A stretch of DNA of 52,065 nt from Nitrosomonas sp. Nm51 (GTDB lineage: Bacteria > Pseudomonadota > Gammaproteobacteria > Burkholderiales > Nitrosomonadaceae): positions 1 through 52,065 of the forward strand of contig NZ_FOGH01000018.1 in NCBI RefSeq assembly GCF_900111165.1, read 5' to 3'. This document shows positions 1-8,316 of this stretch, piece by piece. Positions within the stretch are counted from its first letter, which is position 1; the number at the start of each line of letters is the position of its first letter. A program made the translations under genes and the position numbers. A model generated the notes under the pieces. That model was not told the origin of the DNA and did no database searches. It worked only from the letters and a program-made list of their open reading frames with translations.

Positions 1-339
1 TCGGAGATATTTCCATAGTCAATTCAACAACGGACTCGTCCAACAAACGATTCAGATCGCGGCGCGTTCCGCGCGCGATCTAATCTTATTCGTTAGGAAT
101 AGGCGTGTTTTTAAACAATGCGCAATATCACATGGACAAGGTTAAACTTTAAAATACACTCAAGATCAAATGGTTACGTGAATAATTATTCAGCTGCGAA
201 TGAAAGGGCCGAAGATGAGGGTCATACCGCATAACCGGCAATATAGTGTGAATGAAAACAAGAGAATTTTCGTAGAAATTGTACGTGTTATGTCTCGCGA
301 TAATCGCGAGACATCACGCAAAAGCAAAAACGCGCATAG
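1..339. other. left-edge stretch without a recognised gene
   Basis: No reading frame here gives a recognisable protein. A GC-rich inverted repeat lies at 55-80 (arms GATCGCG / CGCGATC with extra G/C pairing inside), followed by a T-containing stretch; it could be the terminator of a gene left of the window. A second, perfect palindrome at 291-313 is listed separately. Confidence 0.4.
291..313. promoter_or_regulatory. perfect 10-bp inverted repeat, candidate operator
   Basis: TGTCTCGCGA and its exact reverse complement are separated by TAA. The repeat sits 27 bp before the ATG (340) of the broken XRE-type gene, where autoregulating antitoxin or repressor proteins usually bind. Operator function is inferred from position and symmetry only. 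Confidence 0.5.
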
Positions 340-490
340 ATGTCTCAGATGGCGAATACTGTCAGAATTATGCGCGAGGCTGCAGGAGTTAAGCTAAAAC
401 AGCCTTGTTGAATTAACTGGTGTCCCGCAATCAACAATTTCAGCTATTGAAAATTATCGTACTCAGCTTAGCGGAGAGAGCCAGGTATAA
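340..490 (+). pseudogene. remnant of an XRE-family helix-turn-helix gene
   Basis: From the ATG at 340 the frame reads MSQMANTVRIMREAAGVKLK and then hits TGA at 409. One frame over, from 410, it continues ELTGVPQSTISAIEN, a classic XRE/HigA recognition-helix sequence, and ends at TAA 488-490 soon afterwards. A frameshift and early truncation have therefore destroyed a small antitoxin-like or phage-repressor-like DNA-binding protein. No partner toxin is visible. The palindrome at 291-313 fits as its former operator. Confidence 0.6.
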
Positions 491-811
491 CTATGAAACA
501 GCGGAACCTTCTACTTCTAGCCGTACACAGTCTGAAATCAGGCACATTCCGCCAAATTTCTTTAGCCAGGGGTGCAATCCTTGCACAATCCTGACCGTCT
601 GATCTTCTTTACAGACCAGGGTGACAAAAACATTTCCCTCATCCCATAGCGCGTTGTCCGGATTGCGTAAGCCACGCAAACCCAGACCACCCGCTTTTTT
701 GATTACCGTGTAGCCTTTGGCGCCGGCTTCCATTAACAAGCTGACAAGCTCTTCAAGTTTTTCCGTCTCGATAACGATTTCGATCCGTTTTGTTGATAAT
801 ATTGAATTCAT
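491..811 (-). CDS. PII-like signalling protein (SbtB/CPII-like)
   Basis: A 106-residue protein starting RIEIVIETEKLEELVSLLMEAGAKGYTVI, the ferredoxin-like beta-alpha-beta opening of PII/SbtB-type trimeric sensors. A short GLGLRGLRNPDN stretch stands where canonical GlnB has a long uridylylated T-loop, so it is probably not a standard nitrogen PII. Relatives of this kind (SbtB, carboxysome CPII) bind adenine nucleotides and often sit beside bicarbonate or inorganic-carbon transport genes; such a neighbour would lie outside this window. A purine-rich GAGAGAAAAG precedes the ATG. It is transcribed away from the CHRD gene. Family assignment is moderately sure; the ligand and partner are unknown. 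Confidence 0.65.
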   Translation of the reverse strand: MNSILSTKRIEIVIETEKLEELVSLLMEAGAKGYTVIKKAGGLGLRGLRNPDNALWDEGNVFVTLVCKEDQTVRIVQGLHPWLKKFGGMCLISDCVRLEVEGSAVS

Positions 812-1444
812 CTTTTCTCTCGTGAAATCTTAATTTAACGCTTAACAGAAACTTTTGCCGGCGGCATGGAAAGACTTTAACTACCGGCAATAGCGGGAAC
901 CGGAAAATTAATCTTTGCTGGTAACAGTATTTAAAGAAAACATCAACAATGAAAAAACGATCCGGGATTCTCCTGTTTTCATAGCCGCAATAACTTTAAA
1001 TAAATTAGCAAAGCGTCATATTAATAAACCCTGGTTAATGCTGACATTGGGGAAACAATTATTTTGTGCTAAAGGAAACCATTAATAAACGGGTAAAGCT
1101 GATCATTAACAATACATAATGTCCTATATTCCTTCTGATCCAATCAAAAAAGCAAACGAATGGCGTTTGAGAACGTAGTAAAGCCCGGAATTTTCCGCTA
1201 TTTCAATCGTGCGCGAAATTTAGTGCAACAACCCTGGTTTAGGCGGTACAATTCTAAAAGATTCTTTTTTTGCAACTACTTGCCCCAAGAAATATCAAAA
1301 AATATTTGACGGGATTTTGGACGAATAAAATTCAAACATTGTACTCAGACAAATGATCACCTTTGAACGATCCCAAGATGCGCCTCTGGTAAATCATTGG
1401 GTCACAAGGTGCACAAGAAATACCGCTTCCTCAGGAGATTAAAC
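812..1444. other. intergenic region between divergent genes
   Basis: About 630 bp of A/T-rich DNA between the PII-like gene (leftward) and the CHRD gene (rightward), so it should hold both promoters. A TTGACG at 1306-1311 could be a -35 box, but I see no well-spaced -10. No RNA gene or ORF with protein-like composition was found. Confidence 0.35.
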
Positions 1445-2011
1445 ATGAATAAAACACACATTGGCATGATTTTCCTAGCTATTTCTTTATTATGGCTCAC
1501 TTTGAGTGCCAGCAGGCTTGCCGCCGAAGAATTGAAATTTGAAGCGGAATTAAGTGGCGCTCAGGAAGTTACAACACCGCCTGCCGGAGTGGAGACGCCA
1601 GCCACCGGTTCGATCGAAATCGAATTCGATAAAGCATTAACTCAAGCTCAACTTAGTCTGACTGTTCGCAATGGCACTGGAATCACTCAGGCTCACTTTC
1701 ATTGCGCTTCTGCCGGCGAAAACGGGTCGGTAGTGGCTTTTCTTTTCGGCCCGGCTGACCCGCCGGTGGATGTGTCTGAAGGATCGGTCGACGTCACCTT
1801 GGTAAACAGCAACATTATCCCGTTTGAAACGCCTGACGACCACACTGCTGATACGTGTGGTGTTCCGCTTAACAACATCGCTTCCCTCGCTTTTGCGATG
1901 CGCGCCGGAAAAATCTACGTGAACGTACACAGCGCCGAATTTCCAGCCGGTGTAATCCGCGGCCAAATAATGCAAGCAGATGATGACGACGACGGTTTTC
2001 TAGGTTTCTAG
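1445..2011 (+). CDS. secreted CHRD-domain protein
   Basis: A 188-residue protein. Residues 1-27 form a signal peptide (MNKTHIGMIFLAISLLWLTL...ASRLAA). The rest is a CHRD (chordin-type) domain, recognisable from FEAELSGAQEVTTPPAGVETPATGSIEI near the start, QAHFHCASAGENG in the middle and YVNVHSAEFPAGVIRGQI at the end. The tail is acidic (five Asp). The start at 1445 is chosen because AGGAGATTAAAC precedes it; the longer frame from 1397 adds residues with no ribosome binding site. CHRD proteins are extracytoplasmic with no defined enzymatic role. It stands alone with no operon partner. Confidence 0.85.
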   Translation: MNKTHIGMIFLAISLLWLTLSASRLAAEELKFEAELSGAQEVTTPPAGVETPATGSIEIEFDKALTQAQLSLTVRNGTGITQAHFHCASAGENGSVVAFLFGPADPPVDVSEGSVDVTLVNSNIIPFETPDDHTADTCGVPLNNIASLAFAMRAGKIYVNVHSAEFPAGVIRGQIMQADDDDDGFLGF

Positions 2012-2238
2012 TGTAGTGTCTTATAAATAAGCATTCATATAGCTGAGGGCTGCGATTGAAGTTGACACTGTTGTCTACAGGCAAGCCAGAAACATAAAAT
2101 TGTAAAGCCATTTGAAAGATACTGTACTAGTTCTCACAACAGAGACCATGGATGTGTAGAATCGGCGCTGACCACAAAAAATTGATGAAATCAGACCGAA
2201 ACTTCCGAAAAAGCGTGAAACTTTAGTTCAGAATTCCC

Positions 2239-2855
2239 ATGAGCCTTTTTGATGTTTCAGCGTTGGTTATCGTCATGATAACGCTTGCCGCCATGCCCAG
2301 CACGAGTGTTGCCCTGGTTGTCGCCCGCTCGGCCACGATGAATCTGGTGAACGGCGTTGCCGTTTCCATGGGCATCGTGCTCGGCGATTTGATTTTTGTC
2401 GGACTGGCACTACTGGGATTGACGACACTTTCCGAACTGATGGGCGGATTCTTTTTAGCGGTCAAAGTCGCGGCGGGCATGTACTTGATCTGGTTCGGTA
2501 TCAATCTGATCCGAAGCCGGACGAAAAATTTAACCTGCAAATATTCCGGCACCGACGGCGGATTACCCGCCAGTTTCCTCGCAGGCCTGTTTGTTACGCT
2601 TGGGGATGTGAAGGCGATATTCTTCTATGCGAGCCTGTTTCCGGCAATCATCGATATATCCGCGCTGACGTTGCCGGACATAGCGGCCATTCTGTTCATT
2701 ACAGCCGCAACAGTCGGCGGCGTCAAACTGGCCTATGCTTTTGCGGCCACGAAAGTGATGGTGATGAACAAGGAATTGAGAACCACCAATAAAACCCGGC
2801 TGGTTTCAGCACTCTCATGATCGGTGCAGGCAGCTACCTGATCGTAAAACCCTGA
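2239..2855 (+). pseudogene. LysE/RhtB-family amino-acid exporter, frameshifted near the end
   Basis: The open frame (2239-2820, 193 residues) shows the LysE translocator pattern: a hydrophobic N-terminus, the family signature around MPSTSVALVVARSATMNLV, and helices around VLGDLIFVGLALLGL, VAAGMYLIWFGI and IAAILFITAATVGG. It stops at TGA just after RLVSALS. In the next frame the DNA continues MIGAGSYLIVKP up to TGA 2853-2855, which is the typical C-terminal helix of the family. One base therefore appears lost near 2816. The shortened protein would lack only about 12 residues of the last helix and might retain function. The substrate is unknown; members export amino acids or small metabolites. 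Confidence 0.65.
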
Positions 2856-2869
2856 AAAAAGTATACCGG

Positions 2870-3073
2870 ATGAAAAATCGCACTTTATTGATAGTGTTGA
2901 GTGTCTTGTTGATAACCGGGTGCAGTTCACGGCAAATCTACGATTCTTTCCAATACAATCAAAGAAACGAATGTATGAAATTACCCGGATCGCAATACGA
3001 TGAATGTATGGAAAGAGCAAGTAAGCCGTTTGATCAATACGAGAGAGAACGCAGTGAGGCTTTGGATAAATAG
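2870..3073 (+). CDS. small outer-membrane-type lipoprotein
   Basis: 67 residues. MKNRTLLIVLSVLLITGCSS is a lipoprotein signal with the lipobox LITGC; the mature chain would start at Cys18. The mature part is short, charged and Cys-containing (NECMKLPGSQYDECMERA), with two C-M pairs in a near-repeat (ECMKLPGSQYDECMER), then a Glu/Arg-rich tail. It starts 14 bp after the end of the shifted exporter frame. Function unknown. Confidence 0.7.
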   Translation: MKNRTLLIVLSVLLITGCSSRQIYDSFQYNQRNECMKLPGSQYDECMERASKPFDQYERERSEALDK

Positions 3074-3219
3074 CGTTTAATATATAAGCTTCAATTCGTT
3101 CAGTATTAAAACACTGTACTATTGATCCAGATACTGGAACAGACAAAAAGCTGTGCCGTCCGGTGTCGGGAATATCCTGTGGCCCCATTATGATATAAGC
3201 GATTTGCGCACCCCACTTC

Positions 3220-3551
3220 TATATCTTGCGCGTAACCGATCATGCACTCTTACCGGCCTTTCTGGTCTGGGAGCTCAATCAACGGTCTTTGCAAAGTATT
3301 TCGACAGCGCAGCTGAAGGCTCGCTTACCAAAAGCATCCGGCGCGCGATACTGGAGCAAACTCAAATCACCGTGCCCCCTCTGGAAACACAACACAAAAT
3401 CCTTGGATTGCATAAAGCGATACTGCAAGAAAAGAAATTGTATACTGCGCTGATCAGAAACGCCGACAAATTGATGCATGCCTTTGCCTCCGATTTGACG
3501 GCAGGCAAAACACTACAGACAGTAAACACGCACAGGGAACTACAACCATGA
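3220..3551 (+). pseudogene. HsdS-like orphan specificity-domain protein, truncated and frameshifted
   Basis: One frame gives YILRVTDHALLPAFLVWELNQ. After a one-base shift near 3290-3298 the other frame continues KYFDSAAEGSLTKSIRRAIL, then TVPPLETQHKILGLHKAIL and LIRNADKLMHAFASDL. Together these match the second half of a type I restriction S-like domain: the end of the target-recognition part, the conserved P-P-L-x-x-Q motif and a long helix. The first half is missing. Its stop overlaps the hsdM start as ATGA (3548-3551), so it once formed the first gene of the restriction operon. Confidence 0.65.
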
Positions 3552-5018
3552 ACACACCGATTAATCAGGGCGCACTCAATAAAGCTCTGTGGACGGCATG
3601 CGATACCTTCCGTGGCACGGTCAGTGCCGACACCTATAAGGATTTCATCCTGACCATGCTGTTCCTGAAATACATCTCCGATGTCTGGCAGGATCATTAC
3701 GACGAATATAAAAAGCAATATGGCGACGAGCCGGAACTCATCAATGAGATGATGAAGAATGAGCGTTTCGTGCTTCCGCCCGGTTATTGATCAGGCGCTG
3801 CACGCACTGGAAGAAGCCAACGGCACCAAGCTGCGCGATGCGTCAAAATCGGTGTTTCAGGATATCAGTTTCAACACCGACAAGCTCGGTGAGGAAAAAC
3901 AAAAAAACACCATATTGCGCCACTTGCTGGAAGACTTCGCCAAGCCTGAACTCAATTTACGACCCAGCCGCGTGGGTTCGCTCGATGTCATCGGCAACGC
4001 CTATGAATACCTGATAAAGTTGTTCGCCGCCGGTGGCGGACAAAAAGCCGGGGAATTCTACACCCCGCCTGAAGTCTCCGACCTCATCGCGGAAATTCTC
4101 GACCCGCAGGAAGGCGACACCATCTGCGACCCCGCTTGCGGCTCCGGTTCCTTGCTGATGAAATGCGGACGTAAAGTACGCGACCGGTTCAACAGCAAGA
4201 AATACGCGCTCTATGGGCAGGAAGCCATCGGCTCCACCTGGTCGCTGGCCAAGATGAACATGTTCCTGCATGGCGAGGATAATCACAAAGTCGAATGGGG
4301 CGACACCATCCGCAACCCCAAGCTGCTCGATAACAATGGCGGGTTGATGCATTTTGATATCGTTACCGCCAATCCGCCGTTCAGCCTCGATAAATGGGGC
4401 CATGACGAGGCTGAGCATGATAAGTTCGGACGGTTCCGCCGGGGCGTGCCGCCCAAGACCAAGGGCGATTACGCCTTTATCCTGCACATGATCGAAACGC
4501 TCAAACCCAAGACCGGGCGCATGGGCGTGGTCGTGCCGCATGGCGTACTGTTTCGCGGCAGTTCGGAAGGCAAAATCCGCCAGCAACTCATTGAGGAAAA
4601 CCTGCTCGATTGCGTGATCGGCCTGCCGGAAAAGCTGTTTTACGGTACCGGCATCCCGGCGGCGATTTTGATCTTCAAAAAAGACAAACCCGATAACAGC
4701 GTCCTGTTCATCGACGCCAGCCGCGAATTCAAGGCCGGAAAAAACCAGAACCTACTCACGTCCAAGAATATCGACAAAGTCGTAATGACCTACCGCGCTC
4801 GCGAAAGTGTCGATAAATACGCCTATCTGGCCAGTCTGGAAGAGATTCAGGAAAATGATTACAACCTCAACATTCCGCGCTATGTCGATACGTTTGAGGA
4901 AGAAGCCGAAATCGACCTTATGGCTGTACGCAAGGAACGTGCCGAACTCAAAACACAACTCGCCGCGCTGGAAACGGAAATGGACGGCTATTTGAAAGAA
5001 TTGGGGTATGTGGAATGA
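3548..5018 (+). pseudogene. hsdM: type I restriction-modification DNA methyltransferase subunit, broken by internal deletion/frameshift
   Basis: HsdM transfers methyl groups to adenine within the type I complex. Frame one (3548-3790) encodes the N-terminal bundle, from MNTPINQGALNKALWTACD to NERFVLPPG, then stops. Frame two (open from 3759 to 5018) resumes at IDQALHALEEANG and carries KAGEFYTPPEVS, the AdoMet motif DPACGSGSLLMK and the catalytic NPPF (ANPPFSLDKWG), ending normally at LKELGYVE. From the family pattern I judge that roughly 15-20 codons between LPPG and IDQ are missing, with a net frame change. Two overlapping polypeptides could still be made, but activity is doubtful. The stop overlaps the next start (ATGA). 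Confidence 0.85.
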
Positions 5019-5254
5019 GTTCCGGTGAATTGATTGAGGATTCAGTTTGTCTGAAATTCCGACAAACTGCCGTGTATGGTAAAGATTACAATGTCTTACA
5101 TTATAAAGAAGCTGAAGGCGGCGAATTGATAAAGCATTCAGTTGTCAAGGAATCCTTGACAACTGCCGCCGATGAAGAAGATACCGAAGTGCTGAAAAAA
5201 ATGGCAAAAGATATTGAAAGCCGGGAAAAAGGAACTGAAGATGAACGTTCCTGA
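5015..5254 (+). pseudogene. RhuM-family remnant with two related copies of one segment
   Basis: A 79-residue frame with ATGA overlap to hsdM. It contains GELIEDSVCLKFRQTA..YGKDYNVLHY and, 30 residues later, GELIKHSVVKESLTTAAD. Both match the same conserved stretch of RhuM/virulence proteins (GEL..DSV.K..LTTAADGK.Y...YNLD), which commonly sit between hsdM and hsdS. The DNA-binding start and the C-terminal half of RhuM are missing, so this looks like two fused fragments. The tail (DTEVLKKMAKDIESREKG) is charged and unassigned. Each copy contains a strong inverted repeat (5043-5069 and 5139-5165). It overlaps the hsdS start by 14 bp. Confidence 0.55.
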
Positions 5255-6467
5255 GGGGTGGGATATTAAAACTGTTCAAGAGATAGCAGAAGTGACCTCT
5301 GGTGGCACGCCAAGTAGAAAAAAACCTTCTTACTGGAATGGCACTGTACCATGGATAAGAACCACAGAAGTACAGAACTGTGTGCTTTATGAAACAGATG
5401 TCCAGGAATATATTAGTGAAGAGGGTCTTAAAAATTCATCAGCAAAGCTTGTTCCTAAAAATACAATTTTGCTTGCTATGATTGGCCAAGGTAAAACACG
5501 AGGCCAAGTTGCACTTCTTAAATTCAAAGCGACTACAAATCAAAATTGCGCCGCAATTATTTTCGATGAAAACCAGGAACCCGAGTTTTACTATAATTTC
5601 CTTCTTGCTCAGTATAAAAATATTCGAAATTTTAGTAATTCCGCTGGGCAGAGTAACTTAAGTGGGGCTTTAGTTAAATCCATTAGAGTTACCGTTCCAC
5701 CCCTCCCAGAACAAAAGAAAATCGCCAGAATTCTTTCCACATGGGATCGGGCGATTGAGGTCACGGAAAAGCTGCTGAACAACAGCCAGCAGCAAAAAAA
5801 AGCCCTCATGCAACAACTCCTCACCGGCAAAAAACGCCTGCCCGGTTTTAGTGGGGAGTGGGAAACCAAAACTCTACGTGAGATTGGTGAAATAAAAAGC
5901 GCCGGGGTTGATAAGAAAATTATCGACGGTGAGAAACCAGTTCGTTTGTTGAATTTCACTGATGTCTTCAATCGAAGCTTCATCTATTCCCACCAACTTA
6001 ACCATTGGGTTACAGCGCCGGAATCAAAAATATCTGGATGTGATGTTCGGATTGGTGATGTTTTCTTTACACCATCATCTGAAACCAGGGATGAGGCAGG
6101 AATACCTGCGGTAGCTGCTGAAAATATAGATCAATGCTGTTATAGCTATCATGTCGTGCGACTAAGGTTTACCGAAAAATGGGATTTGAATTTTAAGGCT
6201 TATGTTTTCACAACTAGCCAATTCAGAAGACAAGCATATATGCTTGCTGATGGTAGTGGCCAGCGCTATGTAATTTCTCAAGAAAATTTTCGAAAAATTC
6301 AGGTAACGTTTCCTAACTATGACGAACAAATAGCTATTGGAAAAATCCTAAAAGCCGCTGAAAGTGAGATCGAAATCCTCGAAAAAAAACTAAGCTGCCT
6401 CCGTCAGGAGAAAAAGGCGCTAATGCAACAACTCCTCACCGGTAAACGCCGCGTGCAAATCAACTGA
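5241..6467 (+). CDS. hsdS: type I restriction-modification specificity subunit
   Basis: A 408-residue HsdS with the normal two-domain layout: target-recognition domain 1 (about residues 5-155), central conserved helix (PPLPEQKKIARILSTWDRAI ... KKALMQQLLTGKKRLPGF), target-recognition domain 2 (about 210-355) and a second conserved helix ending KKALMQQLLTGKRRV. It sets the bipartite DNA sequence recognised by the complex. The start at 5241 is chosen for its AAGGA (5229-5233) and because the usual opening is N-x-P-x-G-W; the 5214 start lacks a site. An identical 20-bp direct repeat in the two helix regions (5808-5827 and 6423-6442) could support domain exchange. Unlike hsdM and hsdR it is intact. 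Confidence 0.88.
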   Translation: MNVPEGWDIKTVQEIAEVTSGGTPSRKKPSYWNGTVPWIRTTEVQNCVLYETDVQEYISEEGLKNSSAKLVPKNTILLAMIGQGKTRGQVALLKFKATTNQNCAAIIFDENQEPEFYYNFLLAQYKNIRNFSNSAGQSNLSGALVKSIRVTVPPLPEQKKIARILSTWDRAIEVTEKLLNNSQQQKKALMQQLLTGKKRLPGFSGEWETKTLREIGEIKSAGVDKKIIDGEKPVRLLNFTDVFNRSFIYSHQLNHWVTAPESKISGCDVRIGDVFFTPSSETRDEAGIPAVAAENIDQCCYSYHVVRLRFTEKWDLNFKAYVFTTSQFRRQAYMLADGSGQRYVISQENFRKIQVTFPNYDEQIAIGKILKAAESEIEILEKKLSCLRQEKKALMQQLLTGKRRVQIN

Positions 6468-6481
6468 CAAAGAGGGTAATC

Positions 6482-8251
6482 ATGGGATTGAAATTTACTG
6501 GTAGCTATGAAAACCTTAAAAGCAAATTATCTTCCTTGAATGGTGACTGGGATGAATCTCAACTTAACAAGAAAGTATTGCGAGTAAATGATGGGGTAAT
6601 GAACTGGTTTGAGACAACTGGTTCAATCAACTTCCAAGGAAAAGATCCGGAAAAATCTACCCTTGAAAGTAAAGTTCCCCAGTTACTTTATCCAGATGAG
6701 TCCACTGTTTCGGTTTCGACTAGAACCGCTCCAGAACATGCCGACATAACCACAAAAGAGCAGCATGTTACATCACAGAACGATTCATTGGAAAGACAGT
6801 TCCTAACTACAGGCGTCAATGACGGCGAGCTTATCATAGGCATCGTCAGTGCAGTAGGTACAGAATTTAAGCGGGTAATTGATCCTTTGACTGATCGGCT
6901 AAAAGGCTTCGGTTACACAGTAGAAGTAATACGTGTTTCCTCGATATTATCTACCTTTTCTGGCGGCAGTGAATACGATCGCATCAAACATTTTATGTCA
7001 GCTGGTGATTCTCTAAGGGAAAAAAGTACTAATAATGCTATTTTGGCGGCAGGAGTCGCCAAAGAAATTTCAAAAAAAAGAATTACAAAATCGCAAAAGC
7101 GAGCCTACATTGTTAATTCACTCAAGCATCCACGCGAAGTTGAGTTTCTGAGAAAAGTTTATGCCAATGGTTTTTATCTGATCGGTGTCCATGCAGATGA
7201 AAAACGCCGTCACAAATATTTGACTGACGACAAAGGGTGCACTCAAGAACAAGCAAAAGAGCTTATTAAGATAGACGAAGATGAAAGTATTGATCACGGT
7301 CAAAAAACAAGGGATACCTACCATCTTTCAGACTTCTTCTTGAATCTCGGTAGCGACAATGATCAAGTCAAAAATGGACTTCAGCGCTTTTTAGAACTCA
7401 TTTTCTCACACCCATATAAAAATCCAACTTTTGATGAGTTTGCCATGTTTATGGCTTTCAACAGTTCAGTACGTTCGGGTGATTTATCCCGTCAGGTCGG
7501 TGCTGTTATTAGCCGTGAAAAACAGATTATCGCTACTGGTGCAAACGATGTACCGAAATATGGTGGAGGCTTGTATTGGGCAGAGATAGATTCAACAACT
7601 GGAGAAGTTGTAGACCACCCAGATGGAAAAGACTACACCAGAGATGGAGATTCTAATAAGCAAGCGCAAGCGGAAATAATACAAGAAATTGCCAAGAACC
7701 TAATGAACGAAGGGATAGTTACTACCGATAAAGAGCTTGACCTACAAAAGGCTTTGAACGAAAGCAAAATCTCTGACCTTACTGAATTTGGCCGTGTAGT
7801 GCATGCTGAAATGGATGCCTTGCTTTCATGTAGCCGTGCTGGAATTCCAACTGCCAGTACCACCCTTTATTGCACGACATTTCCCTGTCACAACTGTGCA
7901 AAACACATCATAGCAAGTGGTATTGAGCGAGTCGTTTACGTCGAACCATATCCGAAAAGTCGTGCACTTGATTTCTATTCTGAGTCAATTCAATTACGTT
8001 CAGAGTTCGATACAACATCTACTTCCAATGAATTGGTCGCGTTTGAGCCTTTTATTGGTGTAGGGCCAAGACGTTTTCTTGATTTATTCTCAATGAGCTT
8101 AGGAGCTGGTTCCAAGTTACGACGCAAAGACAAAGAGGGCTCAATACTAGATTGGGATAAAGCAAAAGCACCGATCAGAACACCACTAATTCCTAAGTCA
8201 TATCTGGAAATAGAGCAAGCCGCATCAGAAATCTGGGATAAAAGCTCATGA
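6482..8251 (+). CDS. DcdV/AvcD-type antiphage deoxycytidylate deaminase with an extra N-terminal domain
   Basis: 589 residues. Residues 1 to about 70 form an added module (GSYENLKSKLSSL, MNWFETTGSINFQGK) of a kind I associate with the start of various defence proteins. Residues about 115-330 form a kinase-like P-loop-type fold opening IIGIVSAVGTEF (120-127), without the classical GKS/T. Residues about 335-560 are a zinc deaminase domain with H441-A-E443 and P-C469-H-N-C472. Known relatives (DcdV, AvcD) deplete dCTP/dCMP during phage infection. The gene lies 15 bp after hsdS inside the restriction operon, with no room for an AvcI-type RNA directly upstream. Its stop overlaps a 22-codon ORF (ATGA). 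Confidence 0.75.
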   Translation: MGLKFTGSYENLKSKLSSLNGDWDESQLNKKVLRVNDGVMNWFETTGSINFQGKDPEKSTLESKVPQLLYPDESTVSVSTRTAPEHADITTKEQHVTSQNDSLERQFLTTGVNDGELIIGIVSAVGTEFKRVIDPLTDRLKGFGYTVEVIRVSSILSTFSGGSEYDRIKHFMSAGDSLREKSTNNAILAAGVAKEISKKRITKSQKRAYIVNSLKHPREVEFLRKVYANGFYLIGVHADEKRRHKYLTDDKGCTQEQAKELIKIDEDESIDHGQKTRDTYHLSDFFLNLGSDNDQVKNGLQRFLELIFSHPYKNPTFDEFAMFMAFNSSVRSGDLSRQVGAVISREKQIIATGANDVPKYGGGLYWAEIDSTTGEVVDHPDGKDYTRDGDSNKQAQAEIIQEIAKNLMNEGIVTTDKELDLQKALNESKISDLTEFGRVVHAEMDALLSCSRAGIPTASTTLYCTTFPCHNCAKHIIASGIERVVYVEPYPKSRALDFYSESIQLRSEFDTTSTSNELVAFEPFIGVGPRRFLDLFSMSLGAGSKLRRKDKEGSILDWDKAKAPIRTPLIPKSYLEIEQAASEIWDKSS

Positions 8252-8316
8252 ACGGAAAAGTCTTTTTAATGCTGCTTACACCTCTTTTTCGGAGTATGGA
8301 AAGAGATAACGAATGA
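8248..8316 (+). CDS. 22-residue linker ORF bridging the deaminase and hsdR
   Basis: MNGKVFLMLLTPLFRSMERDNE: its ATG overlaps the deaminase stop (ATGA, 8248-8251) and its TGA overlaps the hsdR start (ATGA, 8313-8316). It may carry ribosomes from one gene to the next, or be the fused start and end of a deleted gene. A GGAAAGAG inside it serves as the hsdR ribosome binding site. No homology recognised. Confidence 0.4.
   Translation: MNGKVFLMLLTPLFRSMERDNE

Noticed and set aside
5139..5165. Palindrome as a transcription terminator
   Set aside because: It lies within a coding frame matching conserved RhuM sequence (VVKESLTT) and no T-run follows.
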